Shown here one piece after another: positions 17,047 through 25,966 of a DNA stretch of 64,000 bases (positions are counted from its first letter, which is position 1; the number at the start of each line of letters is the position of its first letter). Below the pieces are notes generated by a model. The model had not been told where the DNA came from and did no database searches. It saw nothing but the letters and a program-made list of their open reading frames with translations. The stretch spans positions 9,981 to 73,980 of the forward strand of contig CAYUAP010000007.1 in NCBI GenBank assembly GCA_964442735.1. Reading direction: 5' to 3'. The stretch is from JAUNBG01 sp964442735 (lineage in GTDB: Bacteria > Planctomycetota > Planctomycetia > Pirellulales > Thermoguttaceae). The translations under genes and the position numbers were made by a program.

Positions 17047-20000
17047 ATGCAGTATCAAAGTCCGAAAAGAACGAATTTGAATATATTCGGTCCATCGACG
17101 CTAGTTGAGTTAGTCCAGCATCAGGCGGCATTACAGCCTGATGCCTCGGCTTTTATCTATTTAGCAGATGGTGTTGGTGCAGAAACACATCTAACCTACA
17201 AGGAATTGGATAAAAAATGTCGAGCATTGGGGGCCTGGCTTCAGAAACATGGAGTAATAGGAAAACGTGTTTTACTTTTATATCCTCCGGGGCTTGATTT
17301 TATTATTGCTTTTTTTGGTTGTCTCTATGCGGGTTCTGTTGCGGTTCCGGTTTATCCACCACGTCGCAATCGTTCGATGCTTCGAATTCAGGCTGTTAGT
17401 GAAAGTGCCCATGCCAGTATTGCATTAACGACAGACGCTGTTTTGGAACGTGTAAATACCTTAATTGGCGACACTCCGAATCTAAAGAATATTCCCTGGC
17501 TTCCAACAACTAATTTGGAACCAGGTTTGGAAGAAGAATGGACCGCGCCTGAAATCAATACTGATACGATGGCGTTTTTCCAGTATACTTCCGGTTCGAC
17601 AGGAACACCAAAGGGTGTTATGCTGTCCCACAGAAATCTATTGCATAATTCCATGCTGATAAAAACGGCGTTTGAGCATACACGAACCTCGTGTGGTGTA
17701 TTCTGGTTGCCGAGTTATCATGATATGGGATTGATTGGCGGTCTTCTTCAGCCAATATATTGTGGCCGACCCAATATATTAATGTCACCACTTTCATTTT
17801 TGACACGTCCCTATCGCTGGCTGGCGGCAATCAGTAAATATAAAGGAACGACCAGTGGTGGACCGAACTTCGCCTACGAACTATGTATTCGGCAGGTAAA
17901 GGAAGAAATGCTGGATAATCTGGATTTAAGTTCCTGGAAGGTGGCGTTTAATGGTGCGGAACCGGTTCAGGCGGATACCCTGGAACGTTTTGCCAAAAAG
18001 TTTGAACGTTGTGGTTTTCGGTACGAATCATTCTATCCATGCTTCGGACTTGCGGAAGGAACATTACTCGTTACGGGCGGTATGGTGGCGGAAAAACCTG
18101 TTATTCGTACCTTTGACGCCGACTTTTTGATGAAAGGTAAAGCGATTGATGCCTTGCCCGGTAATAAAAGAGTTCATCGACTGGTTTCCAGCGGTCGAAC
18201 CATTATTGATCAACGAAACGCCATCGTCAATCCGGAGACATGTATTGAATGTCCGGAAGGAACTATTGGTGAAATATGGACCCAGAGTGATAGTGTGGCG
18301 CAAGGATATTGGAATGCTCCGGAATCGACCGAGTACACTTTTAACGCCCATATCGCCGATACTGGAGAAGGTCCATTTATGCGAACTGGTGACTTGGGAG
18401 TTTTCGTCGATGGCGAACTTTTCGTCACAGGTCGAATTAAAGATCTGATTATTATTCGGGGAGTCAATCTCTATCCTCAAGATATCGAATTGACGGCACA
18501 AAAGGTCGATCCGATTTTACGTCCGGACAGTGGTGGCGCCTTTATGTTGGAGGAAAACGAATCCCAGCGTCTCATTTTGGTTCAGGAAGTGGAACGACAT
18601 TTTGATGTCAGTTGCGCCCCACATTTATTTGAAGAAATACGTAAAGCCATTGCACTGGAACACGAGATTTCGGTTGACGCAATTATGTTCGTTCGGGCGG
18701 GAACCGTGCCGAAAACATCAAGTGGAAAAATACAGCGTCATGCCTGTCGTGAAAACTACTTAAATGGTACCTTGACTTTAATTGCGGCTTGGACTTCCGA
18801 CAATACACTGCCCTATGCCGCGCAATCGATCCCGACCAAAAAAATAACAGAGAGCTTTACAGAGGATGATAATCCACTACGTTGCGATCTTAATACAAAA
18901 AAAGAGAGTTGGGAATACGAAGGCGAACCGGAGATGACTTCGGTTTTTCGAGTTAAGGAAAAATCGGTTGACGAGGAAAAGAAAACTTCTGCTCGTTTGG
19001 AATCGAGTGCCGGTGTCGTACCATTAACCTCTATGAGTTATGACGACACCGCTATGGCCGTACTTCAGGAAGTCCGGCGCGTTGGAAAAGATCGAACGAA
19101 AAATATCACGTTGGATACGGATATAACAGAATTAGGTCTGGATTCACTTGAGAGAATGGAGATTCTTGCTTCGTTGGAAGATCGGTTTGGCGGACAATTT
19201 CCGGAACCGGTTTTACCGACGTTGGCAACAGCCCGTGAAGTAGTCGATGCCGTGCGAAAATATCTGGGTGGAAGTGCATCCCGATTGACCGCCGATGGAA
19301 ATGAAAAAGTATTTGAAGTCAACGATGACTCAAATGATTTCGCAAAATTCCCGGAATACATTCAACTCCATGATAAATTGGAAATGGTTGCACGTATGAA
19401 GTTGAATCATTTCTTCGATGTTCAAGATGGAATTACGGGAGCGACAACGATGATTAAAGGGAAGAAGTATCATAACTTTTCTTCCTATAACTACACGGGC
19501 GCTTCCGGACATCCGGAGGTAACCCAGGCGGCAATTGATGCCATTAAAAAATATGGGACCAGTGTATCTGCCAGTCGTATTGTTTCGGGAGAAAAACCGA
19601 TTCACGGTCAATTGGAACAGGAAATAGCCGATTTCCTTGGAACAGAAGCAACGATTATTTTGGTCGGTGGACATCAGACCAACGAAACTGTAGTGGGACA
19701 CTTGATGGGAGCAGACGATCTGATTCTGTATGATGCGTTGGCCCATAACAGTCTGGTTCAGGGGGCCATATTATCAGGAGCCCGACGACGGCCTTTCCCA
19801 CACGGCGATTGGGGCGCGGCAGAACAGATCTTGAAACAACATCGAAATCAGTATCATCGTGTTTTAATTGTTCTGGAAGGAGTCTACAGTATGGATGGCG
19901 ACTTCCCGGACCTGCCCGAGTTCATTCGAATTCGTAATAAATATAAAATCATGTTAATGGTTGATGAAGCACATTCGATTGGTGTTTTAGGCGATACAGG

Positions 20001-20532
20001 ACGCGGAATCGGAGAACATTTCCATGTTGATCGAAAAGATGTCGATATATGGATGTGTACAATGAGCAAGACATTCGGAAGTTGTGGCGGTTATATTTCC
20101 GGAAGAAAAGAACTGATCGAATACCTGAAATATACAGTACCAGGTTTTATGTTCAGTGTAGGTATGCCTCCTGCACAGGTGGGAGCGGCGCTTGGTGCGT
20201 TGCATCTATTGATTCGTGAACCGGAACGCGTTAAAAAACTTCGTGACAACAGTACCTATTTCAAGGCAATGGCCGACCGTCTTGGTATGAATACCGGTTT
20301 TTCAAAAAATACCGGTGTCGTTCCTGTGGTTATCGGTAATTCCATGAAATGCCTTCAAATATCGCATATGTTATTTGAAAAAGGAATTAATGTCCAACCG
20401 ATTCTTCATCCTGCTGTCGAAGAAAAATCGGCTCGACTCCGCTTTTTCCTCTCGTGTGACCATTCCAAAGAACAGATTAAATTCACCTTGGAAACCTTGG
20501 CCAAAATTATGGAAGAAGTTATGAAGAACTAA
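17047..20532 (+). CDS. Fatty acyl-AMP ligase / acyl carrier protein / alpha-oxoamine synthase fusion
   Basis: Three-module lipid enzyme of about 1161 residues. Residues about 1-590 form an adenylate-forming fatty acyl-AMP ligase: core FFQYTSGSTGTPKGVMLSH, then GLIGGLLQPIYCGRP, TGDLGVFVDGELFVTGR and the terminal SSGKIQR. Residues about 660-745 are an acyl carrier protein with GLDSLERMEIL, where Ser700 would carry phosphopantetheine. Residues about 760-1161 are a PLP-dependent alpha-oxoamine synthase with VDEAHSIGVLG and MSKTFGSCGGY (Lys1008 as Schiff-base Lys). The order suggests activation of a fatty acid, transfer to the ACP, and decarboxylative condensation with an amino acid. The amino acid is unknown. 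GGAGAGG precedes ATG 17047; an in-frame ATG exists at 16990. Confidence 0.9.
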   Translation: MQYQSPKRTNLNIFGPSTLVELVQHQAALQPDASAFIYLADGVGAETHLTYKELDKKCRALGAWLQKHGVIGKRVLLLYPPGLDFIIAFFGCLYAGSVAVPVYPPRRNRSMLRIQAVSESAHASIALTTDAVLERVNTLIGDTPNLKNIPWLPTTNLEPGLEEEWTAPEINTDTMAFFQYTSGSTGTPKGVMLSHRNLLHNSMLIKTAFEHTRTSCGVFWLPSYHDMGLIGGLLQPIYCGRPNILMSPLSFLTRPYRWLAAISKYKGTTSGGPNFAYELCIRQVKEEMLDNLDLSSWKVAFNGAEPVQADTLERFAKKFERCGFRYESFYPCFGLAEGTLLVTGGMVAEKPVIRTFDADFLMKGKAIDALPGNKRVHRLVSSGRTIIDQRNAIVNPETCIECPEGTIGEIWTQSDSVAQGYWNAPESTEYTFNAHIADTGEGPFMRTGDLGVFVDGELFVTGRIKDLIIIRGVNLYPQDIELTAQKVDPILRPDSGGAFMLEENESQRLILVQEVERHFDVSCAPHLFEEIRKAIALEHEISVDAIMFVRAGTVPKTSSGKIQRHACRENYLNGTLTLIAAWTSDNTLPYAAQSIPTKKITESFTEDDNPLRCDLNTKKESWEYEGEPEMTSVFRVKEKSVDEEKKTSARLESSAGVVPLTSMSYDDTAMAVLQEVRRVGKDRTKNITLDTDITELGLDSLERMEILASLEDRFGGQFPEPVLPTLATAREVVDAVRKYLGGSASRLTADGNEKVFEVNDDSNDFAKFPEYIQLHDKLEMVARMKLNHFFDVQDGITGATTMIKGKKYHNFSSYNYTGASGHPEVTQAAIDAIKKYGTSVSASRIVSGEKPIHGQLEQEIADFLGTEATIILVGGHQTNETVVGHLMGADDLILYDALAHNSLVQGAILSGARRRPFPHGDWGAAEQILKQHRNQYHRVLIVLEGVYSMDGDFPDLPEFIRIRNKYKIMLMVDEAHSIGVLGDTGRGIGEHFHVDRKDVDIWMCTMSKTFGSCGGYISGRKELIEYLKYTVPGFMFSVGMPPAQVGAALGALHLLIREPERVKKLRDNSTYFKAMADRLGMNTGFSKNTGVVPVVIGNSMKCLQISHMLFEKGINVQPILHPAVEEKSARLRFFLSCDHSKEQIKFTLETLAKIMEEVMKN

Positions 20533-20533
20533 A

Positions 20534-20666
20534 TATACTCAAGGTCGTTATAAAAGTCTATTTTCCAATACAGACGAGACGCCTAATACAGACGAGATAC
20601 CTGTTGTGGAGGATGTGAACGAGACGCGCTCCCAGGAAATGCAGCATTTATAACGTCCTAAAGTAC
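20534..20666 (+). repeat. Family A element, copy 7
   Basis: A 133-bp degenerate copy that starts at the stop codon of the fusion gene. One hairpin is partly duplicated (ACAGACGAGACGCCT then ACAGACGAGATACCT), and the second has lost the GCGGACG arm. Termini TATACTCAAGGTCGTTAT and ATAACGTCCTAAAGTAC are clear. Confidence 0.82.
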
Positions 20667-20692
20667 AACTAAAATAACTAAACAACTGGAAT

Positions 20693-20728
20693 AAAAACGT
20701 CTATGTTTTTGGACACAGACGTTTTTTT
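20693..20728 (+). terminator. Intrinsic terminator downstream of the fusion gene
   Basis: AAAACGTCT pairs with AGACGTTTT across the loop ATGTTTTTGGACAC and is followed by a run of seven T. It is a standard intrinsic terminator shape about 160 bp after the fusion gene stop, with a family A element in between. Confidence 0.8.
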
Positions 20729-20732
20729 ATTG

Positions 20733-20994
20733 GTAACCATTCACGAATGATTTTGGAACCATGGATATCACAGATAAACACAGATGGTCTGTCGTAAATT
20801 ACAATATTTTACAATAACAAACGAAACATTTTTATCTATTACAATAAATAATTGTAACCATAAAAAGTTTTTGCCAAATAACTATCCGTGAAAATCAGTG
20901 TTATCCGTGGTTTCACTTTATATCCGTGGTTTCACTTTATATCCGTGGTTTCACTTTATATTCATGGTTTCACTTTATATCCGTGAACGGTTAT
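20733..20994 (-). repeat. Family B element, copy in reverse orientation with 19-bp subrepeats
   Basis: Begins GTAACCATTCACGAATGATT and ends ATCCGTGAACGGTTA. Near the right end a 19-bp unit TATCCGTGGTTTCACTTTA is tandemly repeated four times (20902-20977), lengthening the element. The slippage unit is the element's own terminal block. Confidence 0.86.
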
Positions 20995-21549
20995 CTATTG
21001 TTTGCATAGGTATAACAGGTGTCTTCCTTCGGAATTGTGGATCATTCACGTTCATTATTTGAAAACATTACATTTCGATACTATTTTTTTTCTTCAAACC
21101 ATTCTCTACCATCAAGCCGGGGATAGTCATTTGAAGTATCCCCTTGATCCTTGAACAAAAAAGGTCCTTTAAGCTCTATTGTAATACAAAATGACGTATT
21201 ATATATTACAAATAGTAATACAATAATTACATACATCAATAATTGCAATTCAACATTACTTCATCGGATTCGATTCTTCCCTGACGAGTTACACGAAGCA
21301 TTATTACAGTTGTTTTGACGAACATTTACAGAATATCTCAATTTTGAATGAATGGAGAAGATCACATATGTAGTTATATATTTTTTACATTTAAATGTGT
21401 AATCCTTTTGTATTCTTCCCGTTGCTAAATATTCCCGTTTACAAAAATTCCCATTTCATAAATGGGGGTTCAGTTTACCCGACTGTCCCCTCCCCCTTTA
21501 AACAGGAATTCAAATAAAGGGACGTATATCATAATAAATGAAATTCATT
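20995..21549. other. Intergenic region downstream of phoR
   Basis: About 550 bp of AT-rich DNA between convergent genes. A 7-base hairpin CCCATTT-CAT-AAATGGG (21450-21466) followed on the minus strand by GAATTTTTG may be a weak terminator for phoR. No gene or RNA was recognised. Confidence 0.4.
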
Positions 21550-23439
21550 CTATCGCCTATATTGTCTTGGAAGGCAAATGGTAAAAGTACATCCTTTATC
21601 AAAATTATTTTTTACGGAAACAGTTCCACAATGGATCTGAACAATATGTTTGACAATAGACAAACCAAGACCTGTTCCTCCACTTTCCTTGCTGCGAGAC
21701 GGATCGACCCGATAGAATCGTTCAAAAATCCGTTCCTGATGTATTATTGGTATACCGGGCCCTTCATCAATGAACTCGATCTTTACGGAATCATTATCCG
21801 AATTGGAAATACGAATCGTCATTTTTTTAGTCTCCGATGTATTTCCACCACAGTATTTAACCGCATTATCAATTAAATTGATAAACGCCTGCTCCATGAG
21901 CTTGGGAATAATTTCAGCTTTATCATTATCCACACACTCTTCCAACTCTATCACAAGATAATGTTTTTTTGCAGCCTCTTCACAATAGGAAAAAGAGATA
22001 TAAAGAAGATCACTCAATGATTCCTCCATAAAACGATCTTTTCCCGGATAGGGCTCCGATTCAAGATTCGAAAGAGACAAAACATCCTGAACCAATGCAT
22101 AAAGACGTTTCGAATGTCTTGTGATCGTCTCCATAAATGGTATGGCAAGATTCGAATCGTTGATCGCCCCGTCCTGTAACGCCTCGACCGTACCCATGAT
22201 TACAGTCAAGGGTGTTTTTATTTCGTGCGAAACATTCGCAACAAAATCACGTCGATAATTTTCCAATCGGCGAATATGTGTCAGATCGTAGAGCAAAAGC
22301 AGACATCCCGATGTTTTATTGTCCCACTGAATGTTTCGCAGTCGAATGTCCAATGTTCTGGTTCCTCCCGGCAGGTCCAAGGGTATTTCCATCTGTAATA
22401 TCGTCTGTCTCCATTCATTCTTCCGATAGAGCTGTTCCAGGTCCAGATTGCGCCATATTTCAAAAAGGGAATGACCCTTTACCTTGTTCATGTCAACTTC
22501 CAGTAACAGACATGCCCCCTCGTTAATATCAAGAACAACACCGTCATTATCGAGAAGGATAACACCTTCAAACAAGGATTGAAATATCATATTGCGAATC
22601 TGTCGTTCCCTTGATATCAGATCGTCCCGATAGATTATCTCTCCGCGTATGTTGTGAATAATACGGTCGATTGCCATCCAGGAACGCTCTTTGTCTGATA
22701 ATGGCGTATTCGCTGTATTGGAGGTCAGACAATGTTGCTGGATCTCCAGAAGTCTTTTTCTGTAATTAATGATAAACAAAAAACACAAGGTCGATACAAG
22801 TCCGATCGCGAGAAATGCCAAAAGAACCGTTACATACAGTGTTTGACGTTCACTGTTTCCCGCTATATTAATGGCCTGCAACGTATTCCCGACACGAAGA
22901 AAATAAACTTCGTTTTTTGCGTTGAACTTTACAATACAGAAGAACATTTTTGTCTGAAGTGTTGTACTGTACCGCTCAAATGTAATATAGGGATCTGTTT
23001 TATTCGAAGAATTTTGTATCGATTGAAATTCGGGCCGATTCGCATGATTCTCCATCGTATCGGCATTAACCCAGGAATCGAAAATAACGTTGGCCTTTTC
23101 ATCAAATAATGTAATTCGCGATTGTAAACCGACGTTGGGAGGAGGTGTAAATAATGATGGAGTCTCCCCGTTCTCCGACAAAGATGTTTGTGATACAGGT
23201 GATATAGGATCGGGACGATACCGGGACGATTCCCGACATAAATGGATAAAATCGGCCAGATCCGACTTTTCTAGGCAATATCGAGCCAGTTGGGTTAGCA
23301 GGCCCGTTTCCATTCGAGTTTCATAGGACATATATTGCTGATATGTTTTTTTCATTCGACCATATTCCAAAACAATACCAATCAGACAAATACCTATGGC
23401 AATGCAAAAACATATTTCTATTTTTTTTAAACGTGACAT
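21550..23439 (-). CDS. phoR: Phosphate regulon sensor histidine kinase
   Basis: Membrane histidine kinase that responds to phosphate through the Pst/PhoU complex and phosphorylates PhoB. It has about 629 residues from ATG 23437-23439, preceded by AGAGGA and lying 13 bases after the phoB stop. A first transmembrane helix (about residues 8-30) and a second near residue 215 enclose an extracytoplasmic sensor region. A PAS-like segment follows (LFEGVILLDNDGVVLDINEG). The phosphoacceptor region is FVANVSHEIKTPLTVIMGTV, and the ATPase lobe shows FINLIDNAVKYC, FIDEGPGIP and GGTGLGLSIVKHI. The position at the end of a pst-phoU-phoB operon makes PhoR the best assignment. Confidence 0.92.
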   Translation of the reverse strand: MSRLKKIEICFCIAIGICLIGIVLEYGRMKKTYQQYMSYETRMETGLLTQLARYCLEKSDLADFIHLCRESSRYRPDPISPVSQTSLSENGETPSLFTPPPNVGLQSRITLFDEKANVIFDSWVNADTMENHANRPEFQSIQNSSNKTDPYITFERYSTTLQTKMFFCIVKFNAKNEVYFLRVGNTLQAINIAGNSERQTLYVTVLLAFLAIGLVSTLCFLFIINYRKRLLEIQQHCLTSNTANTPLSDKERSWMAIDRIIHNIRGEIIYRDDLISRERQIRNMIFQSLFEGVILLDNDGVVLDINEGACLLLEVDMNKVKGHSLFEIWRNLDLEQLYRKNEWRQTILQMEIPLDLPGGTRTLDIRLRNIQWDNKTSGCLLLLYDLTHIRRLENYRRDFVANVSHEIKTPLTVIMGTVEALQDGAINDSNLAIPFMETITRHSKRLYALVQDVLSLSNLESEPYPGKDRFMEESLSDLLYISFSYCEEAAKKHYLVIELEECVDNDKAEIIPKLMEQAFINLIDNAVKYCGGNTSETKKMTIRISNSDNDSVKIEFIDEGPGIPIIHQERIFERFYRVDPSRSKESGGTGLGLSIVKHIVQIHCGTVSVKNNFDKGCTFTICLPRQYRR

Positions 23440-23452
23440 GAAAAAATCCTCT

Positions 23453-24163
23453 TTATTCACCATGCAACTCGGAAAATCGATAACCAATACCGCGAATGGT
23501 TTCAATCCATCCGGAGTATTCTTTCAATTTTCGGCGAACTCCCAACACAAGGACATCCATAGCCCGTTCCGTAACCGGATAGTCGTCTCCTCGCAGTTCC
23601 AATACCAAATGTTCTCGTGTAAAGACCTGATCCTGATGACTTGCCAGTAAATATAGCAAATTGAATTCACTGACAGTAAATGTAACAAGTTCACCATGAA
23701 TCCAAACATGACGTGTCAACAAATTCATTTGAATCGGTCCCACATTTAAAATAGGGTCCGGTTCTCCTTTTATTTCCGCGGTTTTTTCGGCACGTCGTAA
23801 AACAGAGCGCATACGGGCGACAAGCAATCGGTTACTGAACGGTTTTGTAATATAATCATCAGCGCCCAATTCCAGACCGATAATTATGTCACTTTCATCA
23901 CTTCGAGCCGTCAGCATAATAACAGGGATATCGGCGGTCTCCGGGTTAACCTTTAAATACCGACAGACATCCAGTCCATTTATCCCGGGGAGCATCAGGT
24001 CCAAAAAAAGGAGGTTCGGCTTGTATTTCTTCAATTCATTGAGAGCGTCTTCGCCCGACATGACATGAACCACTTGATGATAGCCCTCCTTCGCAAGTTG
24101 ATAAATTAAAAGATCACCAATAGCCTTCTCGTCTTCAACTATGAGTATCCGTTCGCCAGACAT
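23453..24163 (-). CDS. phoB: Phosphate regulon response regulator
   Basis: OmpR/PhoB-family DNA-binding response regulator of 236 residues. The receiver domain (1-120) begins MSGERILIVEDEKAIGDLL with the acidic pocket. The phosphoacceptor Asp sits in LLFLDLMLPGINGLD, and the switch Thr and Lys are in VIMLTARSD and ADDYITKPF. The C-terminal winged helix (about 140-236) shows VSEFNLLYLLASHQDQVFTR and VLVLGVRRKLKEYSGWIETI then RGIGYRF. ATG 24161-24163 is preceded by AAGGAGA and lies one base after the phoU stop, indicating coupled translation. It should control this same operon under phosphate limitation. Confidence 0.93.
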   Translation of the reverse strand: MSGERILIVEDEKAIGDLLIYQLAKEGYHQVVHVMSGEDALNELKKYKPNLLFLDLMLPGINGLDVCRYLKVNPETADIPVIMLTARSDESDIIIGLELGADDYITKPFSNRLLVARMRSVLRRAEKTAEIKGEPDPILNVGPIQMNLLTRHVWIHGELVTFTVSEFNLLYLLASHQDQVFTREHLVLELRGDDYPVTERAMDVLVLGVRRKLKEYSGWIETIRGIGYRFSELHGE

Positions 24164-24164
24164 A

Positions 24165-24839
24165 TCAAGTCTCCTTTTGCAGAATTGAGTAGTTGTGCCG
24201 AATAATTTTTCCCTGTTCCATGTACACGACATCTTCACCGATGTTCGTACAACTGTCAGCAATACGCTCCAGATTACGTGAAATCGTCATGAAATCAAGA
24301 ATGGATTCCATGGCCTCCGGGTTTCGCTTGAGAAGGAGTTTTACCTGATTCATTTTATTACGATGAATTTCATCAATACGATTGTCGCTTTCTATGACTT
24401 CCTCGGCCCTCTGACAGTCATGGAGTAAAAAAGCATCGATCGATTTCTTCAGAGATTGTGATACTTCGTAAAACATATCTGTAAAATCCATGATATTCAC
24501 ATCCTTTTTTTCGGTCAGTAGATGTAATACCCGTTGCGCGATATTCACAGCTAAATCCCCTATTCGCTCCAGTTCCGTATTCACCTTGAGTAACGTGACA
24601 ATATACCGTAAATCGCTGGCTACCGGCTGATAAAGCGCCAAAACCTTTAAACATTCCTCCTCGATTTTAACCTCGTTCGTATCCAGTGTATCATCACCAA
24701 CGACAACAAAATAGGCCAATTCCTCATTTTTTTCCGAAATAGAGAGAATGGAATTGCGTACGGCTTTCTCCACCATTGCCGCCTGGTGCGTTATCAGACT
24801 GTTAAGGTCGGCTACCGAATGATCATAATGTATTTTCAT
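24165..24839 (-). CDS. phoU: Phosphate transport regulator PhoU
   Basis: Cytosolic all-helical protein made of two PhoU repeats. It links the Pst transporter to PhoR and dampens Pho signalling and phosphate uptake. The 224-residue length is typical. Metal-binding-type motifs are visible: DDTLDTNEVKIEEECLKVLA in the first repeat and ESDNRIDEIHRNKMNQV in the second. LERIGDLAVNIAQRV and LERIADSCTNIGEDVVYMEQ are the paired conserved helices. The gene is separated from pstB by a family B element, so it may depend on read-through or on a promoter of its own. Confidence 0.94.
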   Translation of the reverse strand: MKIHYDHSVADLNSLITHQAAMVEKAVRNSILSISEKNEELAYFVVVGDDTLDTNEVKIEEECLKVLALYQPVASDLRYIVTLLKVNTELERIGDLAVNIAQRVLHLLTEKKDVNIMDFTDMFYEVSQSLKKSIDAFLLHDCQRAEEVIESDNRIDEIHRNKMNQVKLLLKRNPEAMESILDFMTISRNLERIADSCTNIGEDVVYMEQGKIIRHNYSILQKET

Positions 24840-24862
24840 AATTCATACCTGCTTTTATATTT

Positions 24863-25111
24863 CTATTTGTTATATTTCTATTTGATAACCATTCACAAAC
24901 GATTTAGGAACCATGGGTATCACGGATAAACACAGATTGTCTGCCATAAAATACAATATTTTACAATCACAAACGAAACCTTTTTATCTATTATCATAAA
25001 TAATTTTATCATAAAAAAGTTTGTTTGCCAAAAACACTATCCGTAAAAATCAGTGTTATCTGTGGTTTCACTTTATATCTGTGAACGTTTACGCTATTTG
25101 TTATATTTCTA
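24863..25111 (-). repeat. Family B element between pstB and phoU, with 18-bp flanking direct repeats
   Basis: The element proper spans 24885-25092 (GATAACCATTCACAAACG to GTGAACGTTTAC). On both sides lies the identical 18-mer CTATTTGTTATATTTCTA (24863-24880 and 25094-25111). It could be a target-site duplication or pre-existing sequence repeated during insertion. Confidence 0.83.
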
Positions 25112-25127
25112 ATTTAAAATGTCATCA

Positions 25128-25964
25128 TCAACCAAAACGCCCGGTAATATATTCTTCGGTTTTTTTTTCTGCCGGATTGGTAAACACTTGACTTGTTTCA
25201 CCGAATTCAATGATTTTTCCCTGAAAGAAAAATGCGGTATAATCTGAAATACGTGCTGCCTGCTGCATATTGTGTGTAACGATAACAATAGTAAACAACC
25301 TCTTGAGTTCACGAATCGTTTCTTCAATATTGAGCGTAACAACAGGGTCAATAGCCGAGGTCGGCTCGTCCATTAGAAGTACTTCCGGTTCGACGGCAAT
25401 GGCACGTGCAATACAAAGACGTTGCTGCTGCCCCCCGGACAGAGCCAAACCACTGGTTCCGAGTTTGTCCTTAACCTCCTCCCATAGTGACGCACGACGA
25501 AGCGATTCCTCGACCCGATTCGATATTTCCGTTTTACTTAATTTGAAATGCAGACGTAACGGATACGCGATATTTTCAAATACGGTCATGGGAAACGGCG
25601 TCGGCTTCTGGAATATCATACCAACTTTCCGACGTAATTCCAAGAGATCAATATGACGGTCAAGAATATTTTCTCCATCCAGTAATACCTGTCCCGTCGC
25701 CTGCTGACCATTATATAGTTCGAAAATACGATTATAAATACGTAAATGTGTCGATTTACCACATCCGGAAGGACCGATAATCGCCGTTATGCTTCTATCT
25801 TCTATTTGCAGATTATTGTCAAATAAAGCCTGCTGCCTGCCATAGTAAAAACAGAGATTACGTGTCTCAATCTTAACTTGACGCTTTGTCTCCAGTAACT
25901 TTTTTTCTGGAATTGATTCCAGGTTTTCCCGTTGTATTACTTCTCTCTTAATTTCTATTTTCAT
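25128..25964 (-). CDS. pstB: Phosphate ABC transporter ATP-binding protein
   Basis: ATPase that powers high-affinity phosphate import, docking on PstA and PstC at the cytoplasmic face. The 278 residues include an N-terminal extension of about 30 residues before the core (VKIETRNLCFYYGRQQAL). Walker A is GPSGCGKST (64-72) and the Q-loop lies in GMIFQKPTPFP. The signature is ALSGGQQQRLCIARA, Walker B is EVLLMDEPTSAID, and the switch His is in VIVTHNMQQA. ATG 25964 lies two bases after the pstA stop. All catalytic residues are intact. Confidence 0.96.
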   Translation of the reverse strand: MKIEIKREVIQRENLESIPEKKLLETKRQVKIETRNLCFYYGRQQALFDNNLQIEDRSITAIIGPSGCGKSTHLRIYNRIFELYNGQQATGQVLLDGENILDRHIDLLELRRKVGMIFQKPTPFPMTVFENIAYPLRLHFKLSKTEISNRVEESLRRASLWEEVKDKLGTSGLALSGGQQQRLCIARAIAVEPEVLLMDEPTSAIDPVVTLNIEETIRELKRLFTIVIVTHNMQQAARISDYTAFFFQGKIIEFGETSQVFTNPAEKKTEEYITGRFG

Positions 25965-25966
25965 TG

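Noticed and set aside
20902..20977. 19-bp tandem as an independent array
   Set aside because: The unit is part of the family B terminus; treated as slippage within that element.
23440..23505. Upstream start extending PhoR into phoB
   Set aside because: The ATG at 23439 has AGAGGA and lies 13 bases after the phoB stop; the extension overlaps phoB codons.
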